DNA from: JBHIFB01 sp046760905
GTDB lineage: Bacteria > Gemmatimonadota > CAZMKB01
Direction of reading: 5' to 3'
Length of the DNA stretch: 26,627 nt
Assembly (NCBI GenBank): GCA_046760905.1
Contig: JBHIFB010000033.1
Location: 1 to 26,627, forward strand
The notes below the pieces were generated by a model. The model did no database searches. It saw only the letters and a program-made list of their open reading frames with translations, and was not told the origin of the DNA. The first letter of the stretch is position 1, and every line of letters begins with the position of its first letter. Made by a program: the position numbers and the translations under genes. Below are positions 1 through 8,007 of this stretch, piece by piece.

Positions 1-53
1 ATGGGTACCCAAATGCTCTCACGACTCGCTCAAGGGCTCCAAGTTCCAGAAAA

Positions 54-77
54 ACTGGGGAAACTCCAGTTATTTTA
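54..77 (+). terminator. Rho-independent terminator-like hairpin
   Basis: A 7-bp stem (54-60 with 64-70, one G-U wobble) closes a three-base AAA loop. It is preceded by an A-rich stretch and followed by TATTTTA. It would end transcription of a gene that lies left of the window, and it sits directly before the next promoter. The short loop makes this moderate rather than strong. Confidence 0.5.
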
Positions 78-80
78 AAG

Positions 81-109
81 TTGACAATGCAAAGACATAT
101 TGTTATTAC
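81..109 (+). promoter_or_regulatory. Putative sigma70-type promoter of the polysaccharide operon
   Basis: A perfect TTGACA -35 box lies at 81-86. A 17-bp spacer leads to TATTAC at 104-109, which matches the -10 consensus at 4 of 6 positions. Transcription would begin near 115, giving a leader of about 85 nt before the ATG at 201. The promoter overlaps the in-frame upstream extension of the first gene, which argues that translation does not start at 81. Confidence 0.55.
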
Positions 110-200
110 TAAAAGCAAACAGTTACGAGAAACCTGCCGTCATTTTCACTTGATGCATCTACAGATAAACATCAAACTCACAGGGAAAGGAGAGTCACTC

Positions 201-1337
201 ATGAAGAAACGTTTACCAGGCCTTTTTATGTTCTTTCTTCTGTTCGCCGCGCTAGTAGCGAACAGCCTTAGCGCACTGGGGTCAAGGAGGATAGTGGTGA
301 ATCATTTCATCGCCGACCCAAAGCAGACCTCCGTGTTGTTCGTGACCGATGCATCCGGTAACGGAGCCGATATAGTCGCTGACTTTTATTCGATGGAGGG
401 GGACATCATAGGTCAGAAGAACACTTCGATACCACCGAATGGGACACTATCTCTCATCCCGATGGATATAGTGAAGAGGAAAGCATACGGCAGGGTTGTG
501 GTGGAATCGAAAAGTGGAAGGATAATAGGTGAATACTGGCAGGTGGTGGAGACCGATGAGGCCAAGTATTCGGTTGCGGTGCCGGCGCAGCCTGCTCTCG
601 GGAGGGACAAGCTGGTTGTGCAGCATTTTGTTTCGGATCCCGATGTGATCTCTGTGATCTATGTTTCCGAATCCAAGGGTAAGGAAAGTGTGCCCATTAA
701 TATCGAGTTTTACGATCAATCCTCTAACCTCCTGTCGAAGGTTTCGAAGACCATTAAGCCGAATGGGACTATTGCGCTTAGACCCCATGATGTCATCAAG
801 AGGAAGGTCGTCGGCTCTGCATACATCACCACACAGGGAGGACCGATAGTCGGTGAGTACTGGCAGGTGGTGAGCGGTAAATTCCCTGATCCGATCACAG
901 GGAAGGAGAAAAATACCAATTACGGGGTGGCGGTGCCTCTCCAGGGAAAGATCGAAACACCGTTGTCCGTTATTGAAACGCCGACTGAGATACGACTCAC
1001 CATGGAAGTTCACTTCGATGTGGACAAGGCGGAGGTGCGTGAGGTGGACAAACCTAACCTGAGCGAAGCCGCTAAGGTTATAAAGAGGTATTTCTCTGAT
1101 GGGGAAGTTATAATGGTGGAAGGCCATACCGATGAGTCGGGAGCGGATGATTACAACTTGAAGCTATCCCAGGAAAGAGCGGATAATGTGAGAAGCTACC
1201 TTATCCAGCAACATGGTCTGAGCCCAGAGCAGCTAAAGGCCGTCGGATACGGTGAAACGCGTCCTGTCGTGCCCGGGGCCACCGGCGATGCGGGACAGGT
1301 TAACAGGCGGGTCGTCTTCTCGATACCGAAGGTTTAG
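201..1337 (+). CDS. Exported OmpA-domain protein with two tandem repeats of an unrecognised domain
   Basis: This is a 378-aa protein with a signal peptide (about residues 1-25, basic start then a hydrophobic run). Two copies of a roughly 108-residue repeat follow (about 29-136 and 137-249). Each copy has a 'HF(V/I)(S/A)DP' motif near its start and 'GEYWQ' near residue 110-114 or 218-222. The C-terminus (about 266-376) is an OmpA-like peptidoglycan-binding domain. It contains 'GHTDESG' and 'LSQERADNVRSYL', where D311 and R326 sit 15 residues apart, as do the diaminopimelate-binding Asp and Arg of known OmpA domains. The ATG at 201 has a good Shine-Dalgarno (GGAAAGGAGAG). It also makes residue numbering through the first repeat identical to the next gene, which supports this start. 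The protein probably sits in the periplasm or outer membrane, bound to peptidoglycan. The repeat's function is unknown. A role in holding or exporting the polysaccharide is inferred only from operon position. Confidence 0.88.
   Translation: MKKRLPGLFMFFLLFAALVANSLSALGSRRIVVNHFIADPKQTSVLFVTDASGNGADIVADFYSMEGDIIGQKNTSIPPNGTLSLIPMDIVKRKAYGRVVVESKSGRIIGEYWQVVETDEAKYSVAVPAQPALGRDKLVVQHFVSDPDVISVIYVSESKGKESVPINIEFYDQSSNLLSKVSKTIKPNGTIALRPHDVIKRKVVGSAYITTQGGPIVGEYWQVVSGKFPDPITGKEKNTNYGVAVPLQGKIETPLSVIETPTEIRLTMEVHFDVDKAEVREVDKPNLSEAAKVIKRYFSDGEVIMVEGHTDESGADDYNLKLSQERADNVRSYLIQQHGLSPEQLKAVGYGETRPVVPGATGDAGQVNRRVVFSIPKV
285..947 (+). repeat. Two tandem ~108-residue coding repeats (copies 1A and 1B)
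   Basis: Copy 1A covers about 285-608 and copy 1B about 609-947. Both share the order HF-x-x-DP, a hydrophobic 'SV(L/I)(F/Y)V' strand, 'FY', 'I-x-PNGT', 'P-x-D(I/V)-x-KRK', 'GEYWQVV' and a closing 'VAVP'. The alternating hydrophobic pattern suggests a beta-sandwich module. Similarity is at protein level and the DNA has diverged. Confidence 0.8.
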
Positions 1338-1394
1338 AGAGGGATCTATCAGATGGCACACATGAGGATATCCATTCTATAAGGAGGAAGTCAG

Positions 1395-2153
1395 ATGAGG
1401 GTACAATCGATGAGAATAACGATGATCGCTGCAGTTATGTCCCTTACGGCAAGTGGCTGGCTCAGGTCGCAGCCCTCCGATACCGCGGTTGTAAATCACT
1501 TCGTGTCAGATCCCAAGCAGAATACCGTCCTATTCATTACGGATTTCGACGGCTCTGCGCCGGATGTAACTGTATATTTTTATTCCAACGAAGGGAACAT
1601 CGTGGGTTCGAAGAACCTAAAAATTCCCAGGAACAGTACGGTGCCTGTGCGTCCTCACGATGTGGTGAAGAGGAAGGAAAACGGCAACATCAGGATCATG
1701 TCAAAGGGCGGTGGGATCGTTGCTGAATACTGGCAGCTGGTCAAGACGGATGAAGCGGAATACTCGGTCGCTGTCCCGGCCCAACCGGCTGGCGGTCACT
1801 CGAGCCTCATACTGCAGCATTATGTTTCGGATCCGGACCTCAACTCTGTCATCTTTCTGACGAATCCGAACGAGAGCCAGGCGAGTGTGACACTCGAATT
1901 CAATGATAAAGACGGTAACCTCCTGGGAAACGCCACCCGCACGATCGCTCCGAATGCGACGCTGAGGGTCAGACCACACGATGTATTGAGCAAAAAAGCG
2001 TACGGGAATGTCCACATAAAGGCGACAGGGGCTAAGATCGTGGGGGAATACTGGCAACAGGAGGACCAGAAGGTCAAGGATCCGAAGACCGGAAAGACAA
2101 AGGAAGCACGTTACACGGTCGCGATTCCCATTCAGAGCATCTCTTCTTTCTGA
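1395..2153 (+). CDS. Exported two-repeat protein, paralogue of the upstream gene without the OmpA domain
   Basis: This 252-aa protein has a likely signal peptide (about residues 1-28). The same two repeats as in the upstream gene follow, at about 29-136 and 137-249. It stops almost exactly where the second repeat ends, so it consists of the repeat pair alone. Copy A here is most like copy A of the neighbour ('VVNHF-x-(A/S)DPKQ', 'TDEA-x-YSVAVPAQPA'). Copy B is most like copy B ('QH(F/Y)VSDPD', 'DP-x-TGK'). The start is set by AAGGAGG at 1381-1387, seven bases before the ATG. The gap to the previous gene is 57 bp, which fits co-transcription. Without the OmpA domain it may be a soluble periplasmic or surface partner of the anchored version. 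I do not recognise the repeat as a named family. Confidence 0.82.
   Translation: MRVQSMRITMIAAVMSLTASGWLRSQPSDTAVVNHFVSDPKQNTVLFITDFDGSAPDVTVYFYSNEGNIVGSKNLKIPRNSTVPVRPHDVVKRKENGNIRIMSKGGGIVAEYWQLVKTDEAEYSVAVPAQPAGGHSSLILQHYVSDPDLNSVIFLTNPNESQASVTLEFNDKDGNLLGNATRTIAPNATLRVRPHDVLSKKAYGNVHIKATGAKIVGEYWQQEDQKVKDPKTGKTKEARYTVAIPIQSISSF
1479..2144 (+). repeat. Two tandem ~108-residue coding repeats (copies 2A and 2B)
   Basis: These are the same modules as in the upstream gene. Copy 2A carries 'NHFVSDPKQ' and 'AEYWQ'. Copy 2B carries 'QHYVSDPD', 'RPHDV' and 'GEYWQ'. Position-by-position numbering matches the upstream protein through the first copy, and there is one residue of offset in the second. 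Confidence 0.78.
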
Positions 2154-2261
2154 GAGGTTCACTGCTGAAGACCGCGCTTCGTGAATGGTGAAACCTTGTT
2201 GAGAAGAGCCTCGGGCCAGGTTGCAGCGGTGCCCGGGGCTCATGTTTATAAGGGGAATTCT

Positions 2262-3494
2262 TTGAAGAGCGGATCTCGTGATGGGATACTGGTCATCTCT
2301 GAGCATGTCATCCTGAAAGATACTGCTTATAGAGAACGGGTGTGGAGGCAGATAGCAGGCCTCAAAAGCAGTGGTTCGGTCCACCTGGTCGTATTCGGCG
2401 TCGGAACGAGGGATGACATTAAGATGCTCAAATCCAGACTCCGGCCAGTTGGTATCGAAAGCGTATCACTGTTTTTTTCCAGGGGCACCGCGCTCCTCAA
2501 GTATCCGGGGTTTCTGCTGAAAACCCTAAGGGCCAGAAGCGTTATAAAGAGGATGTGTAAGAGGGGTCGAGTGAGGAGGGTACTTGTAGAGAACCTTCTG
2601 GCATATCTACCGCTCATAGGCACACGGGTCGGCAAAAGGTGTACCGTGGTGCTCGATTATCACGGTGTCGTGCCCGAAGAGGTAAAAAGCCGGAGGGGGC
2701 TTATTCTTGGCTTCTTTATCTACCTCCTACTCAAGCGCCTGGAGCGGCTGGTTCTGAAGCGAGCACACGGGGTGATATGTGTGAGCTATCCTTTCAAGGA
2801 TCATCTCACTCGTGAACTATCCTATCCCGAGAAGAGAATACTTGTTTACCCTAATCTACTGAAACCCGGTTTCAGGCCGGGCACAGAGAGCAGAGATTAT
2901 TTTAGAAAGCTCTATGGGCTCGATGAAAAGTTCGTCCTTGTCTACTCCGGCAGTCTCATGCCTCACCAGTGCCCGGGCGCGATGGCCCGGATGTTCAAGG
3001 GTATAAGGGCACGACTGCACGAGGCATATCTTCTCATCTTCACACACGATCAGCAGGGTCTGAAACGCTTCCTAGAGGAGTACGGCCCGTTTCATGGTGA
3101 CCTTACATATATGAGAATAGAATACGAGGATATGCCTTCATATCTATCGATGGGTGATATGGGCTTGCTGCTAAGGGAGGCGAACCTGATAAACAGAGTG
3201 GCATCGCCCACCAAGTTTCCGGAGTATCTGGCGTGCGGGATTCCCGTAATCATCTCGGAGAAGGTGGGAACTGCCTCGGAGCTGGTACATAGGATGGGTC
3301 TTGGTGTCGTCGTGGACATCGAGCGTATTGAGGATGAGATCGAGAAGACGGTTGAGTTCATATCATACTGCCAATCGAACATGGAAGAGATAAGAAAGCA
3401 GTGCATGAAGGCGGCATCGGATCTCACCGTCAGCAAGGATGACGAGAAGTTAATAGATTTCTATCGCGCTTTAGAGGACGGTGATGACTCGTGA
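2262..3494 (+). CDS. Glycosyltransferase, GT4-like (GT-B fold)
   Basis: This cytoplasmic glycosyltransferase probably adds one sugar to the lipid-linked repeat unit. From the TTG at 2262 it is 410 aa. An N-terminal Rossmann-like half contains 'DYHG' (132-135) and an 'ICVSYPFKDHL' segment near 172-182. The C-terminal half has 'LVYSGSL' near 226-232, typical of the nucleotide-sugar-binding domain, and 'SPTKFPEYLACGIPVI' near 315-330, where GT4 enzymes carry the donor-binding Glu. The start is uncertain. A GTG at 2181 gives 437 aa but has no Shine-Dalgarno, and its extra 27 residues look unlike the family. The TTG at 2262 has AAGGGG six bases upstream. Donor and acceptor cannot be told from sequence. 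The stop overlaps the next start by 4 bases. Confidence 0.82.
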   Translation: MKSGSRDGILVISEHVILKDTAYRERVWRQIAGLKSSGSVHLVVFGVGTRDDIKMLKSRLRPVGIESVSLFFSRGTALLKYPGFLLKTLRARSVIKRMCKRGRVRRVLVENLLAYLPLIGTRVGKRCTVVLDYHGVVPEEVKSRRGLILGFFIYLLLKRLERLVLKRAHGVICVSYPFKDHLTRELSYPEKRILVYPNLLKPGFRPGTESRDYFRKLYGLDEKFVLVYSGSLMPHQCPGAMARMFKGIRARLHEAYLLIFTHDQQGLKRFLEEYGPFHGDLTYMRIEYEDMPSYLSMGDMGLLLREANLINRVASPTKFPEYLACGIPVIISEKVGTASELVHRMGLGVVVDIERIEDEIEKTVEFISYCQSNMEEIRKQCMKAASDLTVSKDDEKLIDFYRALEDGDDS

Positions 3495-4576
3495 GAGTCC
3501 TAATGATCACCTGGCTTTTCCACCCTCATATTGGTGGGGTTGAGAAACATGTCCTGAAGGTATCTGCTGAACTTGTGAAGAGAGGGCATGAAGTTAAAGT
3601 CCTTACGCTGAGGTACGATGAATCTCTCGCTGAGGAGGATGAGATTAATGGTGTTCGGGTGCTGAGGATAGGTGGGAAGATGTTCGGGATGGTGCCGCTC
3701 GCAAGGCTACTGTCAGGCTGGGTCGCATCCCACAGAGCAAGCAAGCTGCTTACCTGGGCAAATATTCTTCACTTCCACGATCATACACCCTTTGTGAGGT
3801 GGTATCTACCGAGACTGGTTTCAGGGATAAGGAGGCCCATCTTCGTCACATTCCACGGTTTCGAGAGCGAGAGGCCCGGACTGAAGGAGAAACTCGAGAG
3901 GAGATTCCTTCACCGCATTGCATCGGGGAGCGTATGTGTGGGAGGCTACATCGAGAGACATTACGGCACTCGATGTGACGTGGTAACGATAGGCGGAACG
4001 GATCTACCTCCTCATGACTCTGTTATCGCAAAAGAGAGAAGGGGCCTCATACTGGGGAGGTTGGAGGATGATGTGGGGATATTCAAATATCTCGAGGTCC
4101 TAAGGATTCTCAAAGAGAACCACGGTAAACTCGTACCCGTCGATGTGCTCGGTTCAGGCTCGAGGATTGCCCCGGCGAGAGAGTACGCCGACTGTAACGA
4201 TCTGAATGTCCGATTCCACGGGGCAGTTACCGATGTGATTCCCTACCTCCGGAAGGCGCTATTCACCTTCGCGAGTTCATACCTCTCCATGCTCGAGGCA
4301 ATGGCGCACCGGAGCCTGGTACTTGCAACCTGGATGAGTGAGCTCAAGAGAGACTACGTGCGCTCGCTGGATTCGAGTGAACCGATAGCGCTTGTGAGCG
4401 ATGACGCGAATGCCCTGGCAGAGGAGCTCTCAGCTTTTCTCGACAAAGCTGGTGAAAAGCAGAAAATCATCGAAGCCGCTTATCGGTTCGCCTCCGAACA
4501 CACCTGGGAAAAAGTCGCTTCTCTCTACCTGGATCTTTACAGTTGTAAGATGTCCACAGGCCAACAGAGCAACTGA
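3491..4576 (+). CDS. Glycosyltransferase family 4 protein
   Basis: This 361-aa protein starts at a GTG that overlaps the previous stop (GTGA), a sign of translational coupling. The N-terminus 'HPHIGGVEKHV' (about 12-21) is the glycine-rich acceptor-side loop typical of GT4 enzymes. 'FVTFHGFES' near 118-126 closes the first Rossmann half. The second half has a short 'LILGRLEDDVGI' (about 186-197) and 'FASSYLSMLEAMAHR' (about 260-274), which corresponds to the E-x7-E donor-binding region but lacks its first Glu. The first half is normal in length and the second looks slightly reduced compared with usual GT4 proteins of about 370-400 aa. Specificity is unknown. It overlaps the flippase gene by one base. 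Confidence 0.85.
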   Translation: MRVLMITWLFHPHIGGVEKHVLKVSAELVKRGHEVKVLTLRYDESLAEEDEINGVRVLRIGGKMFGMVPLARLLSGWVASHRASKLLTWANILHFHDHTPFVRWYLPRLVSGIRRPIFVTFHGFESERPGLKEKLERRFLHRIASGSVCVGGYIERHYGTRCDVVTIGGTDLPPHDSVIAKERRGLILGRLEDDVGIFKYLEVLRILKENHGKLVPVDVLGSGSRIAPAREYADCNDLNVRFHGAVTDVIPYLRKALFTFASSYLSMLEAMAHRSLVLATWMSELKRDYVRSLDSSEPIALVSDDANALAEELSAFLDKAGEKQKIIEAAYRFASEHTWEKVASLYLDLYSCKMSTGQQSN

Positions 4577-5874
4577 TGTTCTACGATGAAATCCTCCAGA
4601 GGCTCAAGGGGAAGACGGCGAGGGATGTCGTCACGGTTTTTATTGGTAACTCGCTCAGATCCGTCCTGAGTTTCATCTCGAATCTCATCGCCATAAGACT
4701 GCTCGGACCAGCCGGATTCGGAACTGTGGCATCAGCCAACGCGGCAATGACTCTGACCGCACAGGCGACAGACTTCGGACTCACAACCAGTTCCGTAAGA
4801 TGCGGATCGATGTATCTCGAAGAAGAGCCAGAGAGAACGGAGCTGATATTCAAGGTCACCTTCTCTATCAAGTTAATGCTAGGGTTGCCCGTTCTGATCT
4901 TACTCGTTCTCCTGTCCCCCTCCATTGCGACAGGAGTGTTCGGGAAAGGCGAACTTTCATTCCCGTTAATGATCGCATTCAGCGGATCCTTTTGCTTCCT
5001 ACTCGCAAGCTTCCCCCTTGGCATTCTGCAGACATACAGGCGGTTCGGGAGATATCTGATTGTTGCGGTCTCACAGGGGGTGGCTCAGTTGGTACTGGTT
5101 GTGACCCTTATCGCCACTGGGAGGATGGAACCGGCTGCTGTGGTCATTGCTTTCGCAGCCGCCCCTTTCTGTGCTTTTGCCATCGGGTGGCTTCTTGTAT
5201 CGAAATCGTTTATCCGGGCCCGGGGGGAGTGGACCGGTGTGGCCAGGGAGATTCTGGGATTCGGCAAGTGGGTAACAATCTCCACCTTCGCCACCATGTT
5301 TATCATGCGTCTTGACATCCTAATGCTAACCGCCATGTCGACTTCGAGCGAAGTGGGAAGATATGCGAGCGCAAATCAGCTCGCCTACCTCTTTCCTCTC
5401 ATCACTGGAGCCATGACAACTGCTCTGCTACCGAAAGCGACGGGCATCCGTGAGAGGCATGAACTACAAAAATACGTGATTGATACGCTACGCATTACCC
5501 CTTTTGCAGTCATTGTTGCTGTAGGGCTTTTGATTTTCGCAAAGCCAGTAATCGGACTGCTCTTCACAGCTCGATACCTCGATGCCGTTCCAATATTCAC
5601 GATCCTTCTTTTGAGTTTTCTCCTCAGCGTGATACTGAATCCGGCGAGCCTGGCACTGTATACGCTGGATCGGGCGGATCTCCTCGCATACCTCAACCTC
5701 GCCCAGCTCGTTGTAAACTTCGCAGGCAATCTCATACTAATACCGATGATGGGCGGGGTCGGTGCAGCCCTCAGTTCGCTTGCCGTCAGGGTACTTGGGG
5801 GTATATATATAGTCTACTGTCTCAGAAGATTCCTTTTCAAGGGACACAGGAGCCAGGTGCGAGGAAGTGGATAA
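4576..5874 (+). CDS. Wzx-type oligosaccharide flippase (MATE-like polysaccharide transporter)
   Basis: This 432-aa integral inner-membrane protein has many hydrophobic segments spread over its whole length, consistent with about 12 transmembrane helices. The N-terminal motif 'RLLGPAGFGTVASA' (about 42-55) is typical of the polysaccharide biosynthesis/O-antigen flippase family (Polysacc_synt). The role known for this family is moving undecaprenyl-diphosphate-linked repeat units from the cytoplasmic to the periplasmic face. It sits between glycosyltransferase genes, as Wzx genes usually do. The ATG at 4576 shares one base with the upstream TGA. Its end overlaps the next gene by 8 bases. Presence of a flippase points to a Wzx/Wzy-type pathway rather than an ABC-transporter one. 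Confidence 0.87.
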   Translation: MFYDEILQRLKGKTARDVVTVFIGNSLRSVLSFISNLIAIRLLGPAGFGTVASANAAMTLTAQATDFGLTTSSVRCGSMYLEEEPERTELIFKVTFSIKLMLGLPVLILLVLLSPSIATGVFGKGELSFPLMIAFSGSFCFLLASFPLGILQTYRRFGRYLIVAVSQGVAQLVLVVTLIATGRMEPAAVVIAFAAAPFCAFAIGWLLVSKSFIRARGEWTGVAREILGFGKWVTISTFATMFIMRLDILMLTAMSTSSEVGRYASANQLAYLFPLITGAMTTALLPKATGIRERHELQKYVIDTLRITPFAVIVAVGLLIFAKPVIGLLFTARYLDAVPIFTILLLSFLLSVILNPASLALYTLDRADLLAYLNLAQLVVNFAGNLILIPMMGGVGAALSSLAVRVLGGIYIVYCLRRFLFKGHRSQVRGSG

Positions 5875-6871
5875 AAACAGCGGGAAACATGAAGAGGTGA
5901 GCTTCATTTCTACCTTCAGAGAAGATGAGGCGGGTGTAAAGATACTCCTCGATTCCCTGATCAGGCAGACGAAGCTCCCCGATGAGGTCGTTCTCGTAGA
6001 CGGGGGCTCTCCGGCGTCCACTTTAGGGGTGCTTGAAGAGTTCGCTTCCAGGGCAAGGCAGATTGGAATAGAGACACAAATCCTCGTGCGGCCAGGATGT
6101 AACATCGCCGAAGGTAGAAATGCAGCGATCGAGCGTGCATCATTTGGAGTGATCGCTTCCTCAGATGCAGGGTGCATACTCGATGCATCATGGCTTGAGG
6201 AAATAACCTCCCCTTTCAGCCGAGAAGAGGTGGAAATGGTTTCAGGCACATACAGACCACAGGCAGCGAGCACATGGGAAAGGGCTGTAGCGGCTTTCCT
6301 GATGCCTGATCCTGACCGGGTGGCTGAAAGCATTCCTTCGGCCAGGTCGGTTGCATTCAGGAAGTCGGTGTGGGAGGCGGTAGGTGGATTCCCTGAAATA
6401 CTCAACCACGGTGAGGACACATATTTTTCGCTACGGGCGAAGCAGCTCGGGGTGAGGACTGTATTCACAAGTAGAGCGCTAGTAAGGTGGAGACCGCGAC
6501 GCGACGCCGCCTCCTTCTTCAAACAGATCCTCCTATACTCGATAGGCGATGCCACCGTTGGGATATCAATCGGTTACTATGTAAAGAAAATGACTCTCTT
6601 TGTTGCCGGACTCCTGATGCTGGCACTCAGCCCATCCCACCCGCACTTTTTCCTGATACTTCTTGCACTTCTGGGAGCGACTCTGTGGCTTCTTTACAGA
6701 CGGGTGCCCGGGGAATTTAAGGATCCGGGTGTGATTTTGCTTCTTCTCCCGGTCTGTGTGATCCACCTCACGGCCCAGAGCACAGGATTCATCATCGGTT
6801 CCCTGAAAAGAGCACTGTCGGCCAAGGGGCCACCGCCTCCCGGGAGAAGATTTCGGGCGGGACAGAGATGA
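5867..6871 (+). CDS. Family 2 glycosyltransferase with C-terminal membrane segments
   Basis: This 334-aa protein has a GT-A fold catalytic part at about residues 10-215. 'EVVLVDGGSP' (about 40-49) is the nucleotide-binding strand. 'ASSDAGC' (97-103) is the metal-binding motif in a D-x-G form rather than D-x-D. 'NHGEDTYF' (180-187) carries the likely catalytic Glu-Asp, and 'RWRPRR' (208-213) follows. Two hydrophobic stretches near 245-277 and 288-312 probably hold it at the inner membrane. The GTG start at 5867 lies inside the end of the flippase gene, with a purine stretch GAGGAA directly before it. A GTG at 5897 is an alternative that would remove 10 residues. Sugar specificity is unknown. 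It overlaps the next gene by 4 bases (ATGA). Confidence 0.83.
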   Translation: MDKNSGKHEEVSFISTFREDEAGVKILLDSLIRQTKLPDEVVLVDGGSPASTLGVLEEFASRARQIGIETQILVRPGCNIAEGRNAAIERASFGVIASSDAGCILDASWLEEITSPFSREEVEMVSGTYRPQAASTWERAVAAFLMPDPDRVAESIPSARSVAFRKSVWEAVGGFPEILNHGEDTYFSLRAKQLGVRTVFTSRALVRWRPRRDAASFFKQILLYSIGDATVGISIGYYVKKMTLFVAGLLMLALSPSHPHFFLILLALLGATLWLLYRRVPGEFKDPGVILLLLPVCVIHLTAQSTGFIIGSLKRALSAKGPPPPGRRFRAGQR

Positions 6872-8007
6872 GAGTGCTTCATGTCATAGACAGTTCGAAG
6901 CGGGGCGGTGGACAGACACATGTGAGAGGCCTCCTTTTAGAACTTTCCAGGCTGGGCTTCGAGCTTCATCTGGCCGTACCCACTGATGGGAATGTGTTCG
7001 ATGGTCTTGAGGCGTCAGGAATAATTGTGCATCAGGCAGGGATTTCGAAGTTCCATGCGGCGCATAGCCTGAGAGAGCTGGTGCGCATCCTGCGCCAGGT
7101 AAGGCCCGATATTTTGCACCTTCACGGTAGCGTTGCCGGTGTCTGGGGTAGACTTGCATCAACATTTGTGAGAGATGTTTCTGTTGTCTATACATATCAC
7201 GGCGTGCACTATCTGAGGTACCGTGTGTTCCCGCGAACTCATCTCTTCTATCTTGCAGACAGGGCGCTTTCTAGGCTCTCTGAAAGGGTTATCTGTGTAT
7301 CGGATTCCGACCGGGACCTCGTCATACGTGCCGGACTGAAGTCCCCGGAAAAAGTATCGGTGATCCATAACGGAATAGACACGAGCGATCACCTCGATGC
7401 ATTCTCCACGGACCGGGTTGATTCGTCCCTCTTTTCGGGAAGTGATCGGCTCGTGATCTGCGTTGCCAGGCTCCACAGGCAGAAAGGACACGTGTACCTT
7501 CTGAGGGCCGCTGTCAGTATCCTCGAGCGGCATCCGAATACGGCTTTCCTGCTCGTCGGGGACGGCCCCGAGAGACGGCGCCTGGAGAAGCTCAGCCGAA
7601 AACTTCGCATCGAGGATCACGTCCATTTCCTAGGTGAGAGGGATGATGTCCCCGCTCTACTCTCGATCTCCGACCTCTTCGTGCTCCCCTCACTATGGGA
7701 AGGCCTGCCTATATCTGTTCTTGAAGCAGCGCTTCATAGAGTACCGATGATTGTGACGGAAGTGCCGGGAGTAACGGAGGTCCTCGAGGATTGTGTGAGC
7801 GCTGTTTTTATCAGGCCCCGAGATCATGTTGATATTGCTGATGCGGTGGATCGCGTCTTCAGCGGGGCGGTTGATACAGACACTTTAACCCAAAACGCCC
7901 TGCAGCTGGTAAGGGGGAAGCATGATACGAGGCGAATGGCCGAGAAAACCGTCACACTCTACCGCGAAATCATGAAGGAGAGGGCAGGGAAAAGGGGTGG
8001 AATGTGA
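6868..8007 (+). CDS. Glycosyltransferase family 4 protein
   Basis: This 379-aa protein is a textbook retaining GT4 enzyme. The N-terminal half has 'SKRGGGQTHVRGL' (about 10-22), 'ILHLHG' (82-87) and 'YTYHGVHY' (108-115). The C-terminal half has the phosphate-binding Arg/Lys pair in 'VARLHRQKGH' (R201, K206), 'LLVGDGPERRRLE' (about 228-240) and the complete E-x7-E motif (E278 to E286) in 'WEGLPISVLEAAL'. It is cytoplasmic and transfers a sugar from a nucleotide donor to the growing repeat unit. Its ATG overlaps the upstream stop (ATGA), and its own stop overlaps the next GTG in the same way. Donor and linkage cannot be predicted from sequence alone. Confidence 0.9.
   Translation: MRVLHVIDSSKRGGGQTHVRGLLLELSRLGFELHLAVPTDGNVFDGLEASGIIVHQAGISKFHAAHSLRELVRILRQVRPDILHLHGSVAGVWGRLASTFVRDVSVVYTYHGVHYLRYRVFPRTHLFYLADRALSRLSERVICVSDSDRDLVIRAGLKSPEKVSVIHNGIDTSDHLDAFSTDRVDSSLFSGSDRLVICVARLHRQKGHVYLLRAAVSILERHPNTAFLLVGDGPERRRLEKLSRKLRIEDHVHFLGERDDVPALLSISDLFVLPSLWEGLPISVLEAALHRVPMIVTEVPGVTEVLEDCVSAVFIRPRDHVDIADAVDRVFSGAVDTDTLTQNALQLVRGKHDTRRMAEKTVTLYREIMKERAGKRGGM

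Noticed and set aside
1..115. Short open frames at the left edge (for example ATG 1 to TAA 78)
   Set aside because: The frame ends inside a terminator-like hairpin, has no binding site and no recognisable protein features.
81..200. N-terminal extension of the OmpA-domain protein
   Set aside because: The extension overlaps a good promoter, has no ribosome binding site, and would put the signal peptide 40 residues inside the protein. The ATG at 201 has a strong site and matches the paralogue's numbering.
447..1127. Long antisense open frame across the OmpA-domain gene
   Set aside because: It lies opposite a well-supported gene, has no ribosome binding site, and its translation is His/Arg-rich without domain features.
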